Below, in pieces: positions 17,038 through 24,779 of a stretch of DNA of 43,894 nt; positions within the stretch are counted from its first letter, which is position 1; each line of letters opens with the position of its first letter. Position numbers and translations under genes: made by a program. The stretch comes from CAZQQN01 sp964595485 (lineage in GTDB: Bacteria; Bacteroidota; Bacteroidia; CAILMK01; CAYYUA01), in assembly GCA_964595485.1 (NCBI GenBank), contig CAZQQN010000025.1:1-43894 (forward strand), given 5' to 3'. The notes below the pieces were generated by a model. The model saw only the letters and a program-made list of their open reading frames with translations. It was not told the DNA's origin and did not search any database.

Positions 17038-18864
17038 ATGTCCATCCCATTAAGATTAACCGCTAGTTGTCTCTTACTACTATTGAGCATTACCGGTTTT
17101 GTTCATGCCCAAACAAAAGAGCAATCCCAAAAAGCAAATATCAAACAAGAAATACAGCGGTTAGTTGATAAAAAACTTCATTATCCCATTGATCAAAACA
17201 AGGATAATAGCAGCGAAAAGGCCGAAAAAGACAAAAACGCATCTGCCAAAGGAGCAGGTAAGAAAGGAGAGCAGGTCATTAGCCAGGATCCTGAGCCTGA
17301 ATCTGAAGTGCATGCCGCTATCAATCCCCAGGATAGCAGTAACATTATCGTTTCCCCTATAAAGAGGACTTCCAATTCATTGACCACTCCTGTTTATTAT
17401 ACCAAAGACTATGGAAAAACCTGGGATAAGAGTTTTTTCAATGCTGTTCCGGATGAGATTCTTCAAAATGCAGGGGGCGGAGATCCCATTTTAACGTTTG
17501 ATGCCAATGGCACCGCTTACCTCTCCTGGATTAGTCTGGGCCCTAATACACAAAATGAACTTACAGAAGGTATTTTCTGGGCCTATTCAGAGGATGGCGG
17601 AGAAACATGGCAAATGACGAATGATAACGCAGTCGGTAAAACAACCAATGGCTCTCCCAATTTTGACACATTTTATGACAAACAATGGATGGCTGTTGAC
17701 AGAACCAATTCCCCTAACCGGAATAACCTGTATGTTTCTTACACCGTTCTTAACCAATCCTCCGGTTCCCGGGAAATACAGGTTAGTACCAAACCTGCTG
17801 ACTCCAATAATTTCAATGACCCGGTTACCGTTGCCAGTAATTTACGAGAGTTGCAATTTTCCGATATACAGGTTGCCCCTAATGGTGATGTCCATTGTAT
17901 TTTCTTTGCTGCCGATAATATTGGGCAAAATGGCCTGTATCATGTCAGGTCATCCGATGGTGGTAAAACTTTCTCATCGCCCCAAAAAATTACGGATGCT
18001 ACATTTCCACCCATGAGAAGCGGATCAAGTATCATAACCGGTGTTAAGCGAGATCGTTTATATCCTTGTCCTCATTTGGGCATTGATCATTCCGGTCGGT
18101 CATCAAACGGGAATCTCTATGTCGTTTGGACTGGCAGAGGATTGACTTCCTCCCAAACCCAGAATTTCGATATCTTTTTTACCAAGTCCACCAGTAATGG
18201 ACGTACCTGGGACCAAGCTAAACGTGTAACGGAAGGCTCTGAAGATAATCACAAATTTTATCCCAGTATTGCTGTCAATGACAAAGGTTATATCAATATC
18301 AGCTGGTACCAGCAAGTAGATGGGGTTTCCACTCAATACTTTACCCAATTTTCTACCGATGCTGGTGAAAATTTTCAACATGATTTTCCCGTTTCTTTAG
18401 CCCCAACAGATTTCAATACAGTGGGAGACGCTAATGATGAATTCGGCATTGGGGAGTATACTAAGGTTTTGACTACCAACAGTCACGCGATACCAATCTG
18501 GGCTGACGGCCGAAATAATAATGGGGATCTGAATATCATATCTGCTTTTGTTCCCTATGACACCTTTGAGAGTTCAAGTGCCATATACCGAAACCTCAGC
18601 AAAGATTTCAAGATAGAAGGCCCCTTCCCGAACCCGGTAAAGGAGGAAGCCCGGATCAAACTTGAATTGGAGGAATCTCAATCTACCCAGATACAATTAA
18701 CCTCTATAGAAGGGAAAGTCGTGAAAAATGTAGCTAATAAGCAATACGCAAGCGGCAACCATACCATTAAAATTTCCTTCAATGGACTTGAAAGCGGGCA
18801 ATATTTCCTCAGGATACAGACAAGTAAGGGCTTAATGGCAAAACCCGTTCAGGTGGTCGACTGA
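17038..18864 (+). CDS. T9SS-secreted Asp-box beta-propeller protein (sialidase-fold)
   Basis: 608 residues. A signal peptide ends at Ala24 (FVHA|Q). A strongly charged Lys/Glu/Ala linker follows at about 50-85. The core is a propeller with at least five Asp-box-like turns of the pattern SxDxGxTW: YTKDYGKTWD, YSEDGGETWQ, RSSDGGKTFS, KSTSNGRTWD and FSTDAGENFQ. The last 75 residues are a T9SS sorting domain (GPFPNPVKEEARIKL, then SGQYFLRIQTSKG). The fold is shared by sialidases and by many non-enzymatic exported propellers. I do not find the FRIP motif of sialidases, so enzymatic activity is doubtful; it may bind glycans or proteins at the surface. The gene looks monocistronic. Confidence 0.85.
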   Translation: MSIPLRLTASCLLLLLSITGFVHAQTKEQSQKANIKQEIQRLVDKKLHYPIDQNKDNSSEKAEKDKNASAKGAGKKGEQVISQDPEPESEVHAAINPQDSSNIIVSPIKRTSNSLTTPVYYTKDYGKTWDKSFFNAVPDEILQNAGGGDPILTFDANGTAYLSWISLGPNTQNELTEGIFWAYSEDGGETWQMTNDNAVGKTTNGSPNFDTFYDKQWMAVDRTNSPNRNNLYVSYTVLNQSSGSREIQVSTKPADSNNFNDPVTVASNLRELQFSDIQVAPNGDVHCIFFAADNIGQNGLYHVRSSDGGKTFSSPQKITDATFPPMRSGSSIITGVKRDRLYPCPHLGIDHSGRSSNGNLYVVWTGRGLTSSQTQNFDIFFTKSTSNGRTWDQAKRVTEGSEDNHKFYPSIAVNDKGYINISWYQQVDGVSTQYFTQFSTDAGENFQHDFPVSLAPTDFNTVGDANDEFGIGEYTKVLTTNSHAIPIWADGRNNNGDLNIISAFVPYDTFESSSAIYRNLSKDFKIEGPFPNPVKEEARIKLELEESQSTQIQLTSIEGKVVKNVANKQYASGNHTIKISFNGLESGQYFLRIQTSKGLMAKPVQVVD

Positions 18865-19233
18865 TCCTGAAAACCAAATAGCCGGTTCGAAATAAAGCCA
18901 AAACCTGCGGCTGAAAAAACTTAGGTTTTGCCTGCCTCTGATTCTTTAACCAGCCCTCTTACTTTAATGTGCATACAAGAGGGTAAACCATTTAATTCCT
19001 GTTCGCCTTTTGATATAGCTTTTAACTTTCCATCAACGGAGCGGTTTAAACCACTATTATTCACAAAGTGACCCTCTTACTAACATTTTATGTTTGGCAA
19101 ACTACCAACAATCCGTGAACAAAATATAGCAGGAAAGCTTTTCACATTAAGTGAATGTGGGTAAACAAAAAATTATACAGCTTCTGGGATTGAAATCAAT
19201 AAAAGCCCCGGGAAAACCGGGGCTTGGGAAAGG
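18865..19233. other. gene-free stretch between the propeller gene and tRNA-Phe
   Basis: 369 bases. It holds a hairpin with an 8-bp stem (CAAAACCT 18899-18906 with AGGTTTTG 18923-18930) just after the propeller gene; it lacks a T-run but may still act as a terminator. A short CCCTCTTACT repeat occurs near 18955 and 19073. The tRNA-Phe terminator lies at the right end. No coding potential seen. Confidence 0.55.
19203..19225 (-). terminator. rho-independent terminator of tRNA-Phe
   Basis: A perfect 9-bp GC-rich stem (AAGCCCCGG with CCGGGGCTT) and 5-nt loop. On the minus strand it is followed by TTTTATTG. It lies 9 bases beyond the 3' end of tRNA-Phe. Confidence 0.85.
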
Positions 19234-19306
<73 letters not shown>

Positions 19307-19325
19307 CCTTCTTTTTTTGAAATGG

Positions 19326-19333
19326 CAAAATTA
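19326..19333 (-). promoter_or_regulatory. -7 promoter element (TAATTTTG) for tRNA-Phe
   Basis: TAnnTTTG on the minus strand, with 19 bases between the element and the 5' end of the mature tRNA. This position is good support for the consensus in this genome. Confidence 0.6.
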
Positions 19334-19513
19334 CCATAAAGCAGGCAATTATGCTAAACCATTTTCCAAAAATATTTTTGGAGACTTAAAAGCTTTTTAT
19401 GATTTCATCGCCATTGGCTACCAAAATTTTTACCAAAATTATAATATTCGTACGATGGGTTTATCAGGGTTTGGGTGTTGCTGATAGGCTTAAAACCACT
19501 TAAATTGGAATTT

Positions 19514-20830
19514 ATGGAGATCGTAGGACAATTGGCCTTTATCGTAGTTTTAGGCATTACCATTCTATTCTTTTCAAAAAACATTGGCGTTATCCGCCGG
19601 AATATACTACTTGGTCAGGATATTGACCTTAATGACAACCCAAAAGAACGATGGCGTCAAATGACCTTGTATGCACTTGGGCAAAAGGGGATGTTTAAGC
19701 GGCCTATACCGGCTTTATTGCACCTTTTTGTTTACGTAGGTTTTGTCCTCATTAATATAGAAATCCTTGAAATCACGATTGATGGAGTTACGGGTGCCCA
19801 CCGGATATTTGCCCCCTACGTGGGAGCATCGTACAAGTATTTCATTAGTTTTTTTGAGGTCCTTGCCGCCTCTGTTTTAATTGGCTGTGTGGTTTTTTTG
19901 ATCAGGCGCAATATTTTAAAGATTAGACGTTTTGAAGCCGCCGAAATGGGCCGCTGGCCAAAGCTGGATGCCAACATCATCCTTTGGGCTGAAGTTGGCC
20001 TAATGATCGCCATTTTGGTTATGAATGGGGCCGACCTGGCCTTACAGGAAAAGGGCCATAACCATTATCCAGAGACCGGCAATTTTATTGTTAGTGGTTT
20101 GTTTGCCCCTGCTTTCAGCGGAATGTCAATGGGTAGCTTAGTAGCCCTGGAAAGAATCGCCTGGTGGGCTCATATTGTAGGGATCTTTGGTTTCCTCAAT
20201 TATATCCCTTACTCCAAGCACCTGCACATATTTCTCTCATTCCCGAACACCTATTTTGCTCCGCTTGAACCTAAAGGAAAAGTCCGGAACATGCCGGAAA
20301 TAACCCAGGAAGTCAAATCCATGCTGTTTGAAGAGTCTAGTGAGGAAGGCGCAGCCGAACCACCTGAACGTTTTGGCGCTAAAGATGCCACTGACCTTTA
20401 CTGGAAAAACATCCTGGATGCGTATTCGTGTACTGAATGCGGCCGCTGCACGGATGCCTGCCCAGCTAATATGACCGGCAAAGCGCTTTCCCCGAGGAAG
20501 ATCATGATGGATACGAGGGACCGCATGGAAGAAATAGGCGCTAACCTGAATGAAAATGGGGAACCGGTGGATGATGGCAAATCTCTGCTGGGCGATTACG
20601 TGACCAATGAGGAATTGAATGCTTGTACTACCTGCAATGCATGCGTGGATGCCTGCCCGGTTAGCATAAACCCGCTGGACATCATTATGCAGATGAGGCG
20701 GTACAATAGCATGGAAGCCGCCAACACACCGGGCCAGTGGAATAATATGTTCACCAATGTGGAAAACAATGCTTCACCTTGGGCCTATCCATCAGAAGAT
20801 CGTTTTAATTGGGCTAATGATGATCAGTGA
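19514..20830 (+). CDS. membrane-bound iron-sulfur oxidoreductase subunit (4Fe-4S dicluster, HdrE/HdrD- or DsrM/K-like)
   Basis: 438 residues from the ATG at 19514, preceded by GGAA at a normal distance; a GTG 39 bases upstream is a less likely start. The N-terminal half has about five membrane helices with histidines that could ligate heme b (LHLFVYVGF and WWAHIVGIFGF...KHLHIF), as in NarI-, HdrE- and DsrM-type quinone-reactive proteins. The C-terminal half binds two 4Fe-4S clusters: Cys306/309/312/316 (CTECGRCTDACP) and Cys371/374/377/381 (CTTCNACVDACP). With the next gene it forms a two-part electron-transfer module between the quinone pool and a soluble partner. The partner and physiological substrate are not shown. 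Confidence 0.85.
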   Translation: MEIVGQLAFIVVLGITILFFSKNIGVIRRNILLGQDIDLNDNPKERWRQMTLYALGQKGMFKRPIPALLHLFVYVGFVLINIEILEITIDGVTGAHRIFAPYVGASYKYFISFFEVLAASVLIGCVVFLIRRNILKIRRFEAAEMGRWPKLDANIILWAEVGLMIAILVMNGADLALQEKGHNHYPETGNFIVSGLFAPAFSGMSMGSLVALERIAWWAHIVGIFGFLNYIPYSKHLHIFLSFPNTYFAPLEPKGKVRNMPEITQEVKSMLFEESSEEGAAEPPERFGAKDATDLYWKNILDAYSCTECGRCTDACPANMTGKALSPRKIMMDTRDRMEEIGANLNENGEPVDDGKSLLGDYVTNEELNACTTCNACVDACPVSINPLDIIMQMRRYNSMEAANTPGQWNNMFTNVENNASPWAYPSEDRFNWANDDQ

Positions 20831-20856
20831 ATAAAGAACCTTAGAAAATTAACCCT

Positions 20857-21651
20857 ATGAGTAATAAATTGCACGTACCAACCATGGCCGAAATGGCCGA
20901 AAAAGGCGAACAACCTGATATCCTGTTTTGGGTAGGTTGTGCCGGTAGTTTTGATCAGCGGGCCCAAAAAATTACCAAAGCTTTTGTCAAAATCCTTAAC
21001 CATGTAGGGGTAAAGTTTGCTGTTCTCGGGCAAGAAGAAATGTGTACCGGGGACCCAGCCAGGCGGGCCGGTAATGAGTTTGTTTTTCAGATGCAGGCCA
21101 TGATGAACATCCAGACCCTCAATGATTACGGCATCAAAAAAATGGTAACAGCTTGTCCGCATTGCTTCAATATCATACGGAATGAATATCCGGAACTGGG
21201 AGGTAATTACGAGGTAGTCCACCACTCCACATTCCTTCAACAATTAATTGATCAGGGTTACCTGCGGGTACAGGATGGCGGTAAGTTTAAGGGAAAAAAG
21301 ATCACCTTCCACGATGCCTGCTATTTAGCACGTGGCAATGATGTATACGAAGCCCCAAGGAATGTCCTGAATACGCTGGATACGGAGTTAGTAGAAATGA
21401 AGCGCCATAAGAAAAACGGGCTTTGCTGCGGTGCCGGTGGCGGCCAAATGTTCAAAGAAGCCGAGCAGGGCGATAAGGAGGTGAATATGGAGCGTACAGA
21501 AGAAGCACTGTCCACCAATGCCGATTACATTGCCTCTTCATGCCCTTTTTGTATGACTATGATGACCGATGGCGTCAAACAAAAGGAAAAAGAAGAGGAG
21601 GTACAGGTCCGTGATATAGCCGAATTGATAGCAGAGGCAGAGGACCTTTAA
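20857..21651 (+). CDS. CCG-domain (Fe-S)-binding protein, HdrB/HdrD/GlpC-like subunit
   Basis: 264 residues with two cysteine-rich (CCG) domains. The first holds Cys28 (GCAGSF), MCTGDPARR where the CCG is CTG, and CPHC (Cys100/103). The second holds HDACYLARGN, LCCGAGGG (Cys190/191) and CPFC (Cys229/232). In heterodisulfide reductase subunit B such domains carry the non-cubane active-site cluster; related domains occur in glycolate oxidase GlcF, LutA and GlpC. The gene starts 26 bases after the preceding Fe-S subunit gene, so the two are almost certainly one operon. Because the first domain is CTG rather than CCG, probably only the second has a full cluster site (inference). Confidence 0.88.
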   Translation: MSNKLHVPTMAEMAEKGEQPDILFWVGCAGSFDQRAQKITKAFVKILNHVGVKFAVLGQEEMCTGDPARRAGNEFVFQMQAMMNIQTLNDYGIKKMVTACPHCFNIIRNEYPELGGNYEVVHHSTFLQQLIDQGYLRVQDGGKFKGKKITFHDACYLARGNDVYEAPRNVLNTLDTELVEMKRHKKNGLCCGAGGGQMFKEAEQGDKEVNMERTEEALSTNADYIASSCPFCMTMMTDGVKQKEKEEEVQVRDIAELIAEAEDL

Positions 21652-22031
21652 CCCTTTTAGCGTAGTACAATAAACCGCACATAGCTAAAGGCTTCCCGGA
21701 GAGGCTGAAAACACCTTAATTTCCCTTAAATGGCAAGGGGAGCAGCTTTTTCAAAATGGTAACAAAAGGACCGATTACCCTTGAATACGGCTAACTTTAT
21801 GGCAAGCCGGATGCGACATTAATTCAGACCAAGATGAAAAATACGACTCTGTCATAAGCATCTCTTAAGGTGAGATAGGTATTGATTAAATAAAGGATTG
21901 GCCAAAAACAAGGCCGGTGCATTACTGAGAAATAAAACGTGCTCCAACATTGCTTGGAGGCAAGCAATAAACCATCTACTTGATAGAAACGAGAAGTCCT
22001 CTTTATTTGGCTTAGACTAAAAAGTGCTAAA
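21652..22031. other. gene-free stretch upstream of mntA-hepT
   Basis: 380 bases with no credible reading frame. It contains GGCC-AAAAACAA-GGCC near 21900 and a compact pair of overlapping hairpins at 21942-21968. It may be a remnant of older accessory DNA; no transposase remains are recognisable. Confidence 0.55.
21942..21968 (+). repeat. two overlapping, mutually exclusive hairpins
   Basis: ATTGCTTG (21949-21956) and CAAGCAAT (21961-21968) are perfect inverted repeats around GAGG. CTCCAA (21942-21947) and TTGGAG (21954-21959) form an alternative stem that shares bases with the first. They lie 64 bases before the mntA start codon. Confidence 0.5.
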
Positions 22032-22340
22032 ATGCAGAAAATAATTGAAGCTAATAAAGAAAAACTTATTCAACTGTGTAAAAAATTTGATGTGGAATCC
22101 ATGTATGTTTTTGGTTCCGCTTCATCAGAAGGTTTTAATGAAACAAGTGACATTGATATTTTAATTTCCTTCAAAAAAGATATTACAATCGAATTATACA
22201 CTGATAACTACTTTGAACTCCATTATAAACATGAAGAACTTTTTAATAGAAAGGTGGATTTGATTACTGACAAATCCCTTTCTAACCCCTATTTTATTGA
22301 AAGCGTAGAGGAGACCAAGAAGTTATTGTATGCAGCATAA
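22032..22340 (+). CDS. mntA: MntA-family minimal nucleotidyltransferase antitoxin
   Basis: 102-residue minimal nucleotidyltransferase. It carries the exact antitoxin signature GSX10DXD: Gly28-Ser29, ten residues, Asp40-Ile-Asp42. A third acidic residue expected in the fold lies in the KVDLIT strand. In the HepT/MntA system this protein adds AMP to the toxin HepT on a tyrosine and so inactivates it. The start codon of hepT lies 11 bases inside the 3' end of this gene, typical of translationally coupled pairs. The codon use is AT-rich compared with neighbouring metabolic genes, consistent with horizontal transfer. Confidence 0.9.
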   Translation: MQKIIEANKEKLIQLCKKFDVESMYVFGSASSEGFNETSDIDILISFKKDITIELYTDNYFELHYKHEELFNRKVDLITDKSLSNPYFIESVEETKKLLYAA

Positions 22341-22668
22341 TGTGAACAAATATCTACATGATATAAAGGGAGCAATCGAATCAATTGAGGAATATTTAGG
22401 AGATAGAAGTGATTTTTCAGTTTGTCAACAGAATAAATTACTTCGAAGAGGCATTGAACCGGAATTAGAGATCATAGGAGAAGCAACGAAAAGGCCCTTA
22501 AAGATAAATCCCGAAATAAAATTTTCGGAAACAAGAAGGATAGTCGACTTAAGAAATTGGATAATTCATGGTTACGACAAAGTAGACGATATTATAATTT
22601 GGGGCATCATTTCAAGGGATGTTCCAAAACTGAAAGAACAAGTTCAGAAACTGTTAGCTAAAGAGTGA
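22330..22668 (+). CDS. hepT: HepT-family (DUF86) HEPN toxin
   Basis: 112-residue helical HEPN-domain protein. The toxin signature RX4HXY is exact: Arg75, four residues, His80, Gly, Tyr82 (RNWIIHGY). Arg and His form the RNase site of HEPN proteins; the Tyr is the residue modified by MntA in characterised systems. It overlaps mntA by 11 bases in another frame. All motif residues are intact, so the pair looks functional. It lies in a gene-poor pocket, as expected for a mobile defence or stabilisation module. Confidence 0.92.
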   Translation: MQHNVNKYLHDIKGAIESIEEYLGDRSDFSVCQQNKLLRRGIEPELEIIGEATKRPLKINPEIKFSETRRIVDLRNWIIHGYDKVDDIIIWGIISRDVPKLKEQVQKLLAKE

Positions 22669-23138
22669 AAATATTCAGCCTCCAGCATGGGCTCTGATTC
22701 CAGGCTGGCAAAATGCAAGGTTGCTGGCTCATTGCTTTATCTTAGGTTTCGTATCGGGCGACAGTAACGTACTACTGACGCTCCCGGTCTGACAGGTTTT
22801 GAAACCACTACAAGCGATATTTTTGGACCGTTTTGACGCCTTTTTTTCCAATATTGGATAGTTTTTCTCACATACATAATCCCCAAGGTTTCTCCTGCCA
22901 TAGCTTTTTGGAAGCTATAATGCCAAAAAAATCAGAAAGTGACATAATGCTGTGCGAAACAAACATTATCCCGTTGGCATAGTATTCTCCGAATCTAACC
23001 TAATGGCATCCAAATTATCCACTTAGCGCCTATTTGTAAGCTTTTCATTTTTTGCAAGCTTTGTGGTAGCATATAACACTAACATAGCATTTAATTTCCC
23101 AAAAAATAGCTTTGGCCGTTTAAAGCAGGGAAGCAACT
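22669..23138. other. gene-free stretch after hepT
   Basis: 470 bases. It has an imperfect palindrome around GGGCGACAGTAACGTACT (near 22757) and an AT-rich right part holding the lipoprotein promoter. It may be decayed accessory DNA, but no homologous frame is recognisable. Confidence 0.55.
23107..23114 (+). promoter_or_regulatory. -7 promoter element (TAGCTTTG) for the small lipoprotein gene
   Basis: TAnnTTTG ending 24 bases before the ATG at 23139. No clear -33 partner. Confidence 0.45.
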
Positions 23139-23546
23139 ATGACACGAACAATCTTATCCCTTACAATTTTGACAGCACTAACAGTATCCTGCGGACACAA
23201 AAATGACAATGAATCAATTGCTGGGACCTGGACTATTGATAACCTCAATACGGTTGATTCGTCACTCAACAGGACGACACTCTTGAGTACTTTTCTTGTT
23301 GAGCAATACTCAAAAGATAAGCTGCTTTACTTTTCAGGCCAAAAAGTAGTGACTTTAAAATCAACAGATAATCAAAACATCGGGTCAGGAACGTATTACT
23401 TGAATAACGACACACTTGTCATCAACTTCCCTGAAGACAAAAATGAAAGCAATTATAAGATTACCAAAAAGACGGACAAGACAATAAAAATGAAAGCCTG
23501 GCAAGATAGTGAAACAGTCAACATCTCGCTTTCCAAGAAGGAGTAA
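23139..23546 (+). CDS. small lipoprotein, lipocalin-like (unknown function)
   Basis: 135 residues. The signal peptide ends in a good lipobox, LTVSC, with Cys18 as the lipidated residue. The body opens with IAGTWTIDNL, the usual first strand of lipocalin-like lipoproteins of Bacteroidota. It continues as alternating short strands (GSGTYYLNNDTLVINF, then KMKAWQDSE), consistent with a small beta-barrel. No catalytic motif is visible. It is a single gene between hepT and the methyltransferase. The fold assignment is an inference from pattern. Confidence 0.75.
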   Translation: MTRTILSLTILTALTVSCGHKNDNESIAGTWTIDNLNTVDSSLNRTTLLSTFLVEQYSKDKLLYFSGQKVVTLKSTDNQNIGSGTYYLNNDTLVINFPEDKNESNYKITKKTDKTIKMKAWQDSETVNISLSKKE

Positions 23547-23775
23547 AAAAGCGCATCAAGAAGCATTAAGCACATTTAATTAGTTCACATAAGGGCTATT
23601 TGTCACTATACTGGTTGGTTATCTTAAGAATACTATACCCAGCTTGATCTATACTTATCTGACAGCGGCAAGTTTAATAACTACTGGCAATAATATATCT
23701 CAGAACTTCATGTCATTGTTATATTTCAGCTTCTAAAAAAACTAGGTGCCAACATCAGCCATAAACCATTGCACC

Positions 23776-24561
23776 ATGAAAAGAATCCATTTATTCGAAT
23801 TCATTGACCTCCCGTGGTTTCCTAATACAATCAGGGTTTGCATGACGAGACTGATGATCGTTATGCATAATTTAATCAATGCTCCTGCTGATGTAAAGGC
23901 ATTGATCTTAAAAGTGCTACCCCAGTCAGGTAATAAGCAAATCATAGATCTCTGCTCAGGCAGTGGCGGACCTATGATGAGCGTTCACAAGCAAATTCAG
24001 CAAGAATATCATGATGATTTAACCTTAATTTTAACGGATATATACCCCGATTCGAATTTTGCCGAGAGATTAAATAATACCAATCATGACAGTATCTCCT
24101 ATCAGCTATCACCCGTTGATGCGGCCAATGTAGACAACAACCTGAAGGGGGTACGAACACTGGTTGGGGGTTTCCATCACATGAAGCCTGATAAGGCCGG
24201 ACACATCCTGCAGGATGCCCAAGCCAAAGCCCAGCCCATTTGTATATATGAGATCAGTGATAACAGCCTGCCTATTTTCCTGTGGTGGGTCTCAATTCCT
24301 ACCATTTTCATCATGACTTTTTTCATAACCCCTTTAGTCAGGCCATTCACCTGGCAACAAGCTTTATTCACTTATCTCATACCGATCATTCCGCTTTGCT
24401 TTGCCTGGGATGGGGCTGTATCCAATGCAAGGACTTACACGCTGGATGATATGCAGCAACTTTTGGTTAATTTAAAAGAAGAAAATTACCGTTGGGAGAT
24501 GGGACGCATAGCAGGAAAAGCAACAAAGCTTTATCTACTGGGATACCCAACAGACCGGTAG
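23776..24561 (+). CDS. class I SAM-dependent methyltransferase with membrane segments
   Basis: 261 residues from the ATG at 23776; a GTG 30 bases upstream is possible but adds no family sequence. Motif I is IIDLCSGSGGP (residues 56-66) and the acidic end of strand 2 is TDIYP (Asp88), so SAM binding is intact. After the central domain come two hydrophobic stretches, near residues 175-197 (WWVSIPTIFIMTFFIT) and 205-222 (LFTYLIPIIPLCFAWDG), then a soluble tail with YRWEMGRIAG. Similar proteins with this hydrophobic insertion occur in other bacteria, with no known substrate. A membrane-embedded or lipophilic substrate is plausible. Confidence 0.8.
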   Translation: MKRIHLFEFIDLPWFPNTIRVCMTRLMIVMHNLINAPADVKALILKVLPQSGNKQIIDLCSGSGGPMMSVHKQIQQEYHDDLTLILTDIYPDSNFAERLNNTNHDSISYQLSPVDAANVDNNLKGVRTLVGGFHHMKPDKAGHILQDAQAKAQPICIYEISDNSLPIFLWWVSIPTIFIMTFFITPLVRPFTWQQALFTYLIPIIPLCFAWDGAVSNARTYTLDDMQQLLVNLKEENYRWEMGRIAGKATKLYLLGYPTDR

Positions 24562-24746
24562 ATGGGCAGATTTATTCCTTTTCAAGCATGCTATAATGCA
24601 ATAACCATTTGGCTTTCCCCATTTATTATTTCAGCACTAATGCTTGAGGCCAAAGCTCTGAGAAATCCCGTACCGGATTTTCCCTATGGTATGCTATGAA
24701 AACATGTCATTCAATACTTGGTAAAACTTCCCTCCTTTTCTTTTCA

Positions 24747-24754
24747 TACCTTTG
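24747..24754 (+). promoter_or_regulatory. -7 promoter element (TACCTTTG) for the amino-acid dehydrogenase
   Basis: TAnnTTTG ending 25 bases before the ATG at 24780. A TTG lies 26 bases further upstream, slightly beyond the usual spacing. Confidence 0.5.
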
Positions 24755-24779
24755 CACCTATTTTTAAAAAGCAATAATC

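Noticed and set aside
16878..17066. 62-codon open frame before the propeller protein
   Set aside because: No family features, and it overlaps the start of the better-supported gene at 17038.
22669..23138. Remnant insertion sequence or integron attC site after hepT
   Set aside because: Some imperfect palindromes exist, but no transposase fragment, target duplication or attC core pair could be identified.
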